From Gymnogyps californianus (Eukaryota > Chordata > Aves > Accipitriformes > Cathartidae), in assembly GCF_018139145.2 (NCBI RefSeq), contig NC_059471.1, forward strand, positions 85,148,520 to 85,212,519: a stretch of 64,000 nt of DNA. The letters run 5' to 3'. Shown here in pieces: positions 23,667-35,500 of the stretch. The first letter of the stretch is position 1; every line of letters starts with the position of its first letter. The position numbers and the translations under genes are program-made. The notes below the pieces were generated by a model. The model had not been told where the DNA came from and made no database searches. It saw only the letters and a program-made list of their open reading frames with translations.

Positions 23667-26600
23667 CTATAGAAAGAATTGACTCATTCTAAACTGGTTA
23701 ATAGAAGCCAAACTGCCTCAGCTTCTCTTTGCTGTCTGGGCTTGACAAAGCTCTTCTTGGACATTTTCTCTTCTCTCTCTAGCTTAGGTCCTTCTGTGTC
23801 TTCTGTTATATGATATGTAGTCAAGTAACAGTCTTCAGTTTCTCCTTGTGACTTGCCCTAAGGAATTAGGGAAGGATCTGTCCAAACACAGAACTGAACC
23901 TAGATCTCAAGTCCTCCAAATGCTGAACCAATGCTTGTGTTCTTCTGGCAGGAAAAACACAAGGTTTATCTCTGGCCAGTTAGAGAGACCCCTTAATTGC
24001 TGTTTTATCTGGAAGCTGATCTTTGCTGCAGGACTGAGAATGATACAACTGCAGCATTTCTTCATTTGAGACTGAACTTCTGCCCACAGACCAGGGAAAG
24101 CTCAGCTGCCTCTTCAGTCCTGCACTTCGTTTGGGCACTTGCTTACAGGTTATCTAGTTCTTCAGCTCTTCCCAATAGAGCCGGTGTACCGTTCCTAGTA
24201 ATAATCTGGCACCTTTGGCATAAATGATCCCCCACGTGGGAGAAGTAGAAACCACAAAAGCAAGAGCCCAGAGGAATAGAAGCAAGGCAGAAGAATGAAC
24301 AATGAGGCTTGGACACAGATTGTTAGCTCTGAGGTTTGTATTGATTTAGTGTCTTTAATTTTTAATTTGGAAGTGATGGCACTAATGTGTGAGCTAAAAG
24401 GGGAGGACAGAGGCAGACGGAGAAAGCAAGAAAAGCAGGAAGGATGGGGTAACAAAGTGGAAGTATTGCCGAGTGCAAGTGGAGTCTGGGCTCCAGGAGT
24501 CCATGAAGAGCCTTCTTCTTGCTGCCACGGGGGCGAGGATTTCCACCACAGCATTTACGGAGGATTCAGGAACAATGTCAAAGGTTGACACAACTTAGAG
24601 AGTCTGCTTTATTTTTTTTCTTTTTTTGTTTCCTCAAGCTGTTTGACACTGTTAAAAGACACAGTGGGAATATGCTTACCTAGGGTTTGCCACTGCAGTA
24701 TTTTAACTCACATGAAAAGAGCAGTCTCTTGATTGTTGAATCCCACTGGACAGTAAATTAACTAAAAGTTAGTTAATAAAATCCGCACTTCACCATTCGC
24801 GTGGCAAGCTGCCATTTAAAAATACTCATTGGAGCTGTTTGTCATTGCTGGGTTTAATCTTTCTGAATTCTGAATGTGCTGGCTCTCTTGGGATCCTGAA
24901 TGGCCTTCTTCCTGATGCTCTGAATCCCCTGCAGAATATAAGCATATGTAACTTACTCCATGGGTGTCTAATGTCCGGGCATGTCTCTCCTGTGTGCTGA
25001 TTTGACTATTGCCCTGGGCAGCAGAACTGAAGGGGTAGCCCATTGAGTTGTGAGAATATGTTACTCTACATAGCACTTGTATCATAGAATAAAATAAAAT
25101 TTAATCTATTTCTGCCTACATGTAGATACTGTGCAGCACTAATAGACACTGACAACTAGTTGTGGCTTTTTAGCCACATCATACGCGGGCTTGATTTTGT
25201 TCTATGGAAACCAGGATGAGTTTCACCATTGCTTTTAATGAGCAAAAGGCAGATCAATGACAAGCGAAAGTGCAACATTGGCTCTGAACAACTCAGGTTG
25301 TTTTTGTGTCACTGCTCTGGTCCAGTAGTGTATTGCCAGAGTTGGTACTAGACCCACCAGCACAGTTGGGGTGTTTTAGGAACAACTGCCTTCTCAGGGC
25401 CTAGAGTCTTAACTAAATCAGAATCTTAACTAAAACAGATTCGTCACTGAATTATGGGGCTTACACCACTGTATGTCACGGTAGCATCACTAGAGTGACA
25501 TGAATGGAAATGGAGCAGGACTCAGCCCTATGCTGCTTTTAAGTAGTTTTGCATTTTGCTTGTCAATCTGATGGTACAGCAGCCTACATGTAGAGTAGTC
25601 TGTTTTCTCCAGTACTTTAACAGAGCCACACTAATTATGATGGGATTCTCTTGGGTGTCTATTAGCATTAATTAAGGGATTGCAACTTTCAGATTAATAA
25701 TCTTCTGTCTTCAGCAGACCCTGAGCAGAATTATCAGGTACATGGAAGGTAAAAAGCAAAGGAGAGATCAGGAAACATGAATTTTTCAGCATGGAGACAG
25801 TTGCTGACCCTGTTGTTTTCCTATCTGCTGTCATACTAAGAGATGATAAAAGGTGAATTATTTTAATTTCAGTTTTAGCAGCAGATTCACATCTTCCTTT
25901 TAAAAAGCACTCAATCCTAGAAACAGTCAATTAGCCTTGCTGAAAAGGTATACTTCCAAAGAGATGTTCTTGCCAATAATGTTCATGTGATAAACCTGAT
26001 TATTTTATCCCTGCCAGTGGCTGGCTGTGGGGAGGAGAAGAAGGATGCTGAAGGGTGAAGGAGATTTTGGCATAAGGACATGAAGATATGCTGAGATGAT
26101 TTCTTTAGTATTTCTCCTGAGTCTGTCCCCTTTCAGTGTGCTTCTTTTCTTACTCTACTGAGGTTATACCTAACAGTAAAGAGCCAGACTCATTTATCAT
26201 ACCTGGCACCTGGTGATTTCATAGGGCTGTGGCATCCTGCCGGTAACTCTAGCAGAATAATGCTGCTGCCTTCTACTGTGTTGCTTGCAACTATCTAGGT
26301 CATTGCATCCATGCAATAAACCTTAGTGGGATTGTTCCTAGACATGGTGTAAAGCGTGATTAGTATACTCATGGAGATCTCAGTATGTGCTTGGTACATC
26401 TGTTTATCTTGCCCAGTGGAGTCTGTAGGCTCAGACTCTGCCTTGGGGAAATTCTCTGACAGCCTTGCCAGCTGGATGCATCACAGTTATCTTACCCTCA
26501 ACCTCAGGAAAATAAAACCTTCTTGCTGGGCCCGTGGTGCCGTGGTTAAGAGCAGGGCCTCTTTTCCTTTGTGGCATCCTTGAAGAGTATCAATCACGTC

Positions 26601-27513
26601 TTGACTTTTGACCTTTCCATTTGGGTAGCAAGCTGTGTACTATGTGCAGTAAAAAAGTGAGTTGTTTTTTGTTTCAATAAGGGTGTCTGTGCATGCTGCA
26701 CCCTAGCTTACCCTATGCTGACCTTGCAAAAACAGCATTTGAAGCACTGTTTATACAGCTTCCTTTTAGTGGGTCCTCAGCAATGCTGCCCACATCTTGC
26801 AGTAGGGATGTGATAGCACATTAGGTAGTTTGTATGAGCTATGAGACTAGACTGACTTTGAGATCCAGCTTCAGCTTCTTCCACCCTTGATGATGTAGAC
26901 TCCTCTAAATTTGAATACCAACTGGTTGGGAACCCACTGGACAGCCATAAGTTGCCATTAGTACCTGTTAAACAGATATGAAGTAGTGCTTTTACTGAGC
27001 AGGTCATAACATGTAGAGCAACCGTTCCTGTTGCCTGTGTCCCTCCTTTCACACTGAGAAACGCTCATTTTATGCAGGGCTTTTCTTCAGTTTTGCAATT
27101 TATTACTTTACCTTATCTCCCCTTCCTTGCCCTGTCCTTTCAGATCCTGTCAGTTAATTGGATTTGTTGCCCATTTTAAAGGGTATTCTGTTATTTGAAT
27201 GTGTTCTACTTGCAGAAAATAGCTTAATCAAATAAGAAGCACTTGAGTGCCTGAAAGCTTGTCCATTTTTTCTAAATCTGGTCTGTGGGACTAATTAACA
27301 TTGCTGTTTCAAGCTGCTCAGCAGCACAGGCAAAAATGATTTTTGCTGCTTCAAAAGTAAAGGCCTGTGGCAAAAGGGGAGCCAAAGCTGGGTGAAGAGT
27401 TGAGATGGGGAGATCTGCAGATCTGCTACCCCTGTGGACCCTGGAGGGCTGAAAGCAGCAACTCCACCAGTGGGAGCAGATGCTTCCCGCTCCCTTCCTT
27501 GGAAATACCTTAC

Positions 27514-27532
27514 CTGTTTGCCCATTGCTTTT
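27514..27532 (-). other. 19-nt splice-bounded segment with an ATG
   Basis: On the minus strand GTGACTGCTGCTTCAG precedes 19 nt that end AAACAG|GTAAGG, a strong donor. The segment contains an ATG in acceptable start context (G at -3 and +4) encoding MGKQ before the donor. GTGAC could serve as a branch point but lies close to the acceptor. Very short; probability of chance occurrence is high. Confidence 0.07.
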
Positions 27533-28211
27533 CTGAAGCAGCAGTCACCCTGCCTTGCCAGGGCTCTGGCGTGAGCAAGGTCAGTAGAAGGACCGAGGCC
27601 ATTTCACTTCTGCAAGCAGTGTGTTGCCCTAGGAGACCATCCACTTCACCTCGGTCCGGAGCCAGCCTCCATCTACGAAAAGAAATTACTTCTCCTTATG
27701 AGCTTTACCTCTGTTGTATCTCAGCTACAAGAGCAAACTTAATCAACACTGAAGAGACTAGCTGAGAGCAGCTGTCTGCCAGAATTGATCTAACAGAAGA
27801 GCGAGAAAATTATAATCAGTACTTTAGGATCATTTGAGGCAAATTCTCTAGGTAGGTGGTCATGCCAAAGAGTAGCCTTTAAAAAAAGCAGGTTGTTTTA
27901 TTGACACCCCATGTCTTGAATATATTCCGAGGATGGAGGGTTAATATTCTGGGCATAATATAGATCAGAAAACAATATAGTTCATTATTTGTTCAGCTTC
28001 AGAGAGATTTTTGTCTCTAGTAAAAAGAAAAGGGGGGGGGTAGGGGTGTATTACATGTGTTGCATGGCATGCATTCAGTGCTATAATAATGGTTAAAAAT
28101 TCTTTGGCCTTGGAAAACAGCCTGAGGGATGTCATGTTCAACTTCTAGCTGAACTACAGTTTCCATATGAATGGCATGTCTGTATCTTGACTACGTTATT
28201 GATTTTCTCAG

Positions 28212-28226
28212 GATTACTCCAGTGAG
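28212..28226 (+). other. 15-nt in-frame microexon candidate
   Basis: On the plus strand the branch-like CTTGAC (A about 22 nt upstream), then TTGATTTTCTCAG, precede 15 nt ending CAGTGAG, followed by GTAAGTGA. The donor GAG|GTAAGT is close to perfect consensus. The 15 nt are a multiple of three and read DYSSE in one open frame. Such lengths are typical of neuronal microexons in large vertebrate genes, but the host gene is unknown and chance cannot be excluded. Confidence 0.13.
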
Positions 28227-30944
28227 GTAAGTGAACAAACTTGGCTTTCTTATTAGATGCTCAGCAGCAAGCAGTATGCAAAATACCAGTTTTCAAAGTA
28301 GTTTGTTTATCCTAATACTTTCTAATATGTAGAACCCACTGATTCAAGAGACATGACACTAAAAATACTTTCAACTTTTAAGAGTGGAAGGTTCATCCTA
28401 AAGATAGGCTTCTAGTTTGATATCCTAGCATTTATATAGCACACTGAAGCAGTTGATCTAATTTTTAACCACAGGGCTGTTAGAGGCAGTTGAAAGATGC
28501 TCTGCGCTTGGAAAACTTTGTTATTGGCCTGATGTAGGTGCCTTGCTATGAACGTAGGCGTATGTTTCATGGTGTGTCTTGTTTGAGAAGTTTGGCTAAA
28601 ATCAGGCCAGCAATTCACATACTCCTGTCTCTGTTCCCAGTGCTGTAGTGTTGACACTGATATTTTAGACTCATCTTACTCACATAACTTTGGAGAAAGC
28701 CAAAAGATGTTCTGGGCTAGCAAGTGAAATCCAAATGAATCTTCATTTCCATACACGTCATATGCCTGCAATGGTATGGTAGGGTTAATGCCTTCCCAGG
28801 GTGTTTGAGAAACCCGACTAGAATGGTGCTTCATGTTGTTTTTTTTTAAAGGGCTGAATACAGTAATGTTTTAGAGCTTTTTTTTCCCTTTCTCTCTCTG
28901 TTTTAGGCAGTGTGAATAAAGTGAGAGACAAAAAAGCTCTATCTGCTGTAAACTGTGATCTAAAAATTGAGGGGGCTGATGTGGATGGCTACTGGCAGCG
29001 TGTTATAAATGTCATTTCTGTGCTGGCATTATTCCAGTCCTGCTGTTAGTCAATACCCATGATTGTAATATGCTATAAAAAAATACAGGGGCTCATAAGT
29101 GGGTGACAGGAGATGAGAATTAGTGAGGAATTTCACCCGCTGGCTGCTCATCCCATTGACTGGTCCTCGGTTGGCATTTGGGTTGAATTACCCTGTGTTT
29201 TGGGTACCTCACTACCAAAGGAGGGTTTCCTCAAACGAGGGTCCCTCTTCAAACCCCTTCCAGTGGTGCTGGGGAAGAGAGGGCTGGCCCAGGTGGGCAA
29301 GGTGGGCACAGGACCCCAGCAGCTGGGACCTAGGCACAGGTCTCCTTCTGCCCACCTCCCTGGGCTCCACCTGCCAGAGTTGCCATCAGAGCACTCTCGG
29401 CTGTCGCTGTAAAGCTTGGTCTAGCTTTGAACTTTTATTTCATTTCACTAGGAGTAGTCGTAGCATGATATTAATCTGGATGCTCAGGTGGTAAAAGCTG
29501 GCATCTTCCCACTGAGGTCGCATGAGCTACACTGGTAAAGGCCCAGCCAAGAGCACCCAGTTTGTGTAGGCCTGGAAATTTATTCACAAATTGATAAAAT
29601 GGGGCTCTGTCAAGTCTGAGGTTGGACTTCCAAGTCCTTTGGCCACAGATGAGATTCACAACTCCCTTTGTTATGAATGTAAACTCATACTGTGCAACAG
29701 AGCAAATTCCTTTCTTGCACAACGTCAGCGCACGGACAGTGGTGTTAGGTGGGATGCTCAGTACAAGTGAAACCACGGACGTTGTGAAAGGTTAAGAAAC
29801 ACAGAAGATCATTTCTTCTTGTTTCAAACCCATTATCTACAGTCATTGCATATGCATATTATGCTGTCATCGTGGCTGTCAAAACTGTTCATTGAGGAGA
29901 AAAGAGCGTTTGTTGAATGTGTTTCTCTTTCCCGTCTCAGGTTATACTTTAGGTAGGCCTAGGCTGGATTCGTTCAGATTATTAATAGGTTAAAAACGGA
30001 GATGAGCAAGAGAATGAGATCTGTAACTGCATGAGCAAGACAGTAGGATCCATAACTGTGGGATGAAGCTGGCCCTGCACTCTCAGAAATTTCCTAGTAT
30101 ATTTTTTCCAGTTGAAAGTGTTGATTTCCTAAAAATTGTAGAGTCTCCCCAAAATTTGTCAATTGCAATTTAATTTTATTGGATAGAATAAATCTGAAGT
30201 GCAGTAAATTTTAAAAAATTCATTCTAAACTTCATCTTACCAAATGGTTTCCTTTTGCTGTTGGAAATAATTTTTCTTTCAGAAGAAACATTTTTCTGAA
30301 GTAATGCGATATAAGATAATGCGACCTGAACAAAGCACTTCCACTGTTGTTGAAATGAGAACAGGATTTTGATCAAATCGAAAGTTATTCCTTTTTGTTT
30401 GATGGGAAATTTAGTGATGATTTGGGGGTTTGCCCAGATTTTAAAAATATCACAAATGGCCCCCAATTGGAATTTCAACTTTTAAGACTATTTGTTCCCT
30501 TAGAACAAATTTCAGTTTCAAATTTCAAACAAACAGTATTCCTGAGCCTGGAAGCAGAACTGCCGTTGACAAGATCAAAATGGTTTGCTGGGAGAACAGC
30601 AAGGAAATTTATGCATTGGGCATCTTGCACAAGGAGCAGGGAGCACACCATTTTGCTCTGTCGCAGCAGGCAGAAGAAGCTTGAGACCCCCGCTGGGAAC
30701 AAGGGAAGGAGAACTGGTTACCTACAGAAACATAATTCAGTTGCTTTGAGCTATGCAAGTGCCAGGCTAGAGGAGGAGGGCCCAGCCACACATTGGCCAT
30801 ATTCCTTCTGAGCCGGGTCAGGGGCCCCCGTCACACTGACCTTACATTGCCCATTCGATTACCGCTGGAACCAAAGCCTCCCTTTTTATTCCAGTCTCTG
30901 ACCTGCTGTTCACTGGTGCTGGCAAATTTTTGGTTTTATTTTTA

Positions 30945-30962
30945 ATAAATAAATAAATAAAA
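30945..30962. repeat. (TAAA)n short tetranucleotide run
   Basis: About four and a half TAAA units following a T-rich segment. Possibly the decayed tail of an old retroelement, but no element body is recognisable next to it. Confidence 0.7.
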
Positions 30963-32481
30963 CGGCCCAACTTTTCAATGCTGTTCCCTCCCTGTACTCC
31001 CTCTCTCCCTCCCATACTGTCTGTATGCAGAGGACTGCAGATCTGTGTGCGATATAATGAAGGCCTAGGGGAGAATATTAGCACTTCTGAAAAGAGCTCA
31101 GGGAATTCTAGTTTTGGCTCTGACAACTGAAGGCAGAGGAGAGTTTTCCTTTCATGTTTGTTTTCAGTACATAAAGTGATTGAAAGCAGTTTCCCAAAGA
31201 GGAGGATGGGGAGAGAGCACTGAAAATTTTTAGCATTTCTAATCTGCTGCCTTAATTTCACTACTGCTGCACTCTCACATGGAGTCACAGCGAGGAGCAA
31301 AAGATGGGGACACTCATCTTGCGGGCGCAAGCTAGGAAAGCCCATGCATTGCGAGAGAGACCACCATGGGGATGGGAGAGGGGCTGCTTTGGCTGGACCC
31401 CGGCACCACCAGCGTGCTGAGCCTTGTGTGGGCAGGCACCATGGGGAGCAGTTGGGGTCATCCTACATGGTAACACCACGCCGGTGGCCACCCAGCTCCC
31501 TCCCACAGCACCTCTGGCTGGCAGCGGGCTGAGCACCATGGGGCTGGTCCCAGAGGCAGGAAAGGGGAAACATGAACAGGAGAGAAAGAAAGCAGAGGAG
31601 GACAGGCTAGCAGTTATTTTTCCAAGGGATGCTCTCACGTGAGCTGGGGGGACCACCTGGATTTGGATCAGTTTTGCATCCTTAGAAGAAAAGCGCTCAA
31701 ATTCACCAACACAGATCGAGTGGGTAGAGACTTGCTCTAGCCACGATGGCACATCAAAGCTAGACTCCTTGTAATGCGGGCCACTTCTATAATGCCTGCA
31801 CGTCAGATTCACTCCTTATTTTTTTAGTTACTTAAGTGGTAATACTAGAGCGTCATACATCCAGACACACCTCAGGAATCAACCTGAGTCATCCCTATAG
31901 AGAGGAAGGCAAGGCAGGTTTCTGCAGCACTGCTGCTCAGCTGGTAATGGGAAGGCAACAAAACCAGCAGCAAAACCTTGTGGGCTCTGTGGAGCCTGCC
32001 CAGATGCCTGTTCCTGTCTGTAGTATTTGTCAGGAGAAAAAACAGTATAATACCTCTTTCCCCTCAAAGTGTGCTAGCTGGATATTTTAGAGAAATGGAT
32101 ATTTTTATGATTGACACTGTTAGGATGAGGTTGACCGGATCCTATGCTTTGGCCATGGCCGCCTGGGCCCTCCCCATCCGTGTCCTGCAGCGCTGGGTGC
32201 ACTGTAAGCGTTCATTGGAGAGGGACCACAGACCCCAGTTTGGTCACTGGCTCACCTGGGGCTTTGCCAAATCCTAGTCCAAACAACTCTCCTGGTCCAG
32301 GTCATGAAGCGTGTTGAGAAGTCCCTCAAGCAACTTTTGGATCAAGTTAGGACTGAGTCCAAAGCCCCTCTAGGTAACTATTAGTCACGCCTTGAGTTTT
32401 AGTTGGGTCTGCAATGGGCTGTCCGCCCTGTCCAGCTGCAGAGAGAAGCTTAGTTTCCAGGACTGTCCATCTGACACCTTC

Positions 32482-32516
32482 CTTGGCACAAAATAACTGA
32501 GGGGGGGGGTGCCAAG
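32482..32516. repeat. 8-bp inverted repeat around a G9 run
   Basis: CTTGGCAC at 32482-32489 pairs perfectly with GTGCCAAG at 32509-32516. The 19-nt loop between them ends in eight of the nine consecutive Gs (the ninth is in the stem). It is not followed by a U-run, and in a vertebrate genome it has no known role as a terminator. Confidence 0.6.
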
Positions 32517-35500
32517 AGACCGGAGCCCTGTACCTCCCTCTCGCTTTGAGCTCTGAATTGATCCATTTGTTTTGCGTGATGCTGATTGGGATGGTTACAG
32601 CTCCAGAGCTGCTATTGACAATCTCTTCTGCAAGTGTGGAACAGTGTTGCCCCTACTTGCTGCCTTCTGCTTTATTAGACTCTTGCTAAGAGCCCCTTCA
32701 GCTGCATACAATCAGATGCTAGTCCACGTTACTCGCTTCCACATGCACAGTATCTCTCTTTGGTATACAGTGCATTGGAAATGTGTAATTGTGACCAAAA
32801 AGCTACGTGGAGCTGGATAGGATAGCCACAGTTGCTCTCACCTTTCGCGTCAGGTTACTTGTTGAATAACAATTCAGAAGCGAGAGCTTAGCATACTGAA
32901 ATACCTCACTGCCTTTAGTTAGTTCTTAATGAAAAAGGAAGAATGATGGTATGTGTTGACATATATATGGCACAGAGAGGACTAACAGCAGCCAGTTAAT
33001 AATCTTTGTCTCCCTCGCTGCTGGCACGGGTTTAAAACAAACGCACACAAAAACCGTCCCAGGCACGTGTGCTCACAGATGTCTATGCATGCAGGCATGG
33101 TTTAGCATGAAGAATCACATAAATTAGCAGGATTATAATTACTCTTTTTAATCCTTTTGCTTTGAACAAACAAGCTTTAATCAGCAGACGGGAAGCCCGT
33201 TTAAAACCTGAAACGTAATCCAAGGTCAGAAGCTAAGGGTCACCACCCTTGACTGTGGACTGAACAACCAGGTGTGACCAAGAGTTGTAGTGAAAAGCAG
33301 CCTCTCCCCCTTCCCCCGGGCACCCGAAGGGCACCATGGCCGAGCAGGGATGTGGGGCTCAGCATCCCACAGCAGCCCAGCACTTGCAGAGGCCTTGGCG
33401 CTGCCAGGGCAGCCGCAGATGGGGGCATGTCAGCACCTTGCTCCTGAAGAGCAAGGCAAGCAGCCACGGAGAGGAGGGGTGAAAAAGAGCAGGAAGCTAA
33501 TAAAAGCAGTTCCCCTCTCCAGGGATAATTGGGGAGGGGTTAGAGTTAATTAGTTTATATGGGTAGCAGAGGTTAATAGGGTTCTCATTTTGGTTTTTCT
33601 TTTCCTTTGACGGAGTGTGTCAGTTGTTTAAAGCTAACAAGCTGATGAGATAAAAAGCAAATTAAATATGTGATCCAGGTGTTGCCAAAAGTTGAGGCAG
33701 AAGTGTTAAAAGGAAAAGCTTACAGAGCTGGATAGAAAAAAAAAGAATATGAAAATAAGGTGTGCATGTAAAAAAAAAACCAAACCAAAAAAACCCAACC
33801 CAAGCCTTGCCTTATTTGTGACTCAGGTATTTAACTAATGGACAAAAAAACTGCAAGAGCAAACAATGTAGGTATTAAGAACAGCCCTCCTGCTGCCCTC
33901 ATGCATATCTTTTTATTGGCGTACTCCAAAGTACTGCCATACAGCTTGCTGTCATTGGGGTCCTCATCAATAAACAGGAGGAGACTGAGAGTTCAGTGGC
34001 TTGTTCCATGAACCATACAACAGCTTTCTCTGCCCATCACTTCCTGATGTCCCTAGACTCCTTAACATACCTTGAAGCTATATGAAAAAGTTTCTGACTT
34101 CTACCAGATCTTGAGCAGGAGCCTTCCAGAAACGCTGGGCAAGTGCTCACAATCAAAGCTCTGGTCTTCCACATGGCACCATGGGGATGTGAAAACTGGC
34201 CAAAATTTCCTAATGATGCTGTATTCATATAAAAGTCAGTAACAAAAGTCAAAACATCCATTACAAACTATTCCACCACCTCCGTCTTGCTGAATCCTGC
34301 ATGTGCGCCCAACTCCTAGTGCCACTACATTTTTAGTGAACATTTCTAATCTCTGTTCCTCCTTTTCACCCTGCTATCTCTATTTATTTTTATATTTACT
34401 GACCACTGTTTTCCACTCCTTCAGTCATCACCTGTTTAAACTGGAACTCTAGATGTGAAGATGACCAACTTTCAAAACCTTCTCTTCACAGATATACCCA
34501 TAAGGTCTCTGCTTAGGAGCAGCGGTTCACCTTTCACTCCTAATGTTAGCAGGCCAGTTTAGAAGGGAAATGTCCACACTGGAAAATGTTGAATGGGAAG
34601 GGAGTTTCCACACCACATGGCTTGCCTTTGTAGATGTAACCAGCATCCTTCCTAAGAGTTTGGGCCAGTTGCAAAAGCAGAAATTGCCCTTACGAAATGT
34701 GTGATTCAGTGCCCTGCAACCAGCAGGAGAATTGCACCGCAGGTGTTGGAGGGAAGCACACCCAGCTGGCCAGGCAAATAGCTTGTGTAATGAAGGAAAT
34801 TACCAGCGAAAGGCATGAAGGCGTTTTATCCTGTGTATCATCAAGTTCTGAGGTATTCAAGGATGCCCTGCTGGAGCCTGCAACATCAGGGGGAGAATGG
34901 CAGTATGAGGCAGCCAAAGTTACCGAAGGAGGTCCATGGGCATACAAAGGCACTGAGAACTGACAACACTGCTGTGGGAAAGCTTGTTAGGAAAATAGTC
35001 CTTTTCTAAGCTGCACGTACTGCTGGATGCTTCTAGTTCCAAAATGTTTTGTAGACAAACCACTTGGCTGTTTTACAGGATTCATTAAGTTGGAGGCTAG
35101 CATAATCTGCTACTGCTTTTGCTGCTGCCTGGAGAATAATTTTAAAATATCCCCCTAAGAAAGAGCAAATAGAAGAGCTCTGTATGCAACCTCTCTGAAA
35201 AGTGAGTTTTGGAGCATCAGCCCATGAGTAGCAGAGATGTTTGTGGCCAGCGCCAGCTCTTTCCCAGGACATTTATTTAGTACAGTGGTATAGTTCAAAT
35301 GTAGGGAAGGAGGAGGAGATGGAATTCCTCTCACAGTCACCGATAACTTGAGAAGAAAGTCCCATCAGCCTGTCAAAGGCATCCGCCTGGTCCCCTGTTT
35401 TTCACAGATCCCCTTGCTCAGCAGGGTATTAGCAGAGCAGTACGATCGCTTCTGCTGCAGCCAGTCTGCAACTGCCTTTTGCCCCATGTTCCCAGGGGGA

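Larger units (their letters stand above)
22428..27300. other. Unique non-coding DNA with microsatellite cluster
   Basis: Apart from the ATA and GATA arrays and the exon-like segment at 23311-23379, nothing is recognisable. A second minus-strand donor-like site (CCCTAG|GTAAGC) occurs near 24677 with only a weak acceptor. 25086-25690 has no notable frame. Frames in the rest are short and anonymous. Confidence 0.5.
27301..32480. other. Unique non-coding DNA, no gene recognised
   Basis: Frames reach 132 codons (27367-27765 on +) and 175 codons (31285-31812 on -), but they overlap other frames, follow GC-rich composition and have no recognisable motif. A G9 run lies at 28032-28040 and a (TAAA)n run at about 30945-30962. 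Two exon-like microsegments, at 27514-27532 (-) and 28212-28226 (+), are described separately. Confidence 0.5.

Noticed and set aside
25081..25101. ATCATAGAATAAAATAAAAT resembling the reverse of CR1 terminal units
   Set aside because: Only about one unit matches and no CR1 body is adjacent. It is too short to call.
26523..26560. tRNA- or SINE-like GTGGTGCCGTGGTTAAGAGC
   Set aside because: It resembles a tRNA D-arm region, but no matching B box, acceptor stem or anticodon arm follows at the right spacing.
30176..30478. 100-codon minus-strand frame in AT-rich DNA ending near a GTAAGA donor
   Set aside because: The frame is long for its composition, but acceptors are weak and the translation is Lys/Ile/Phe-rich low-information sequence.
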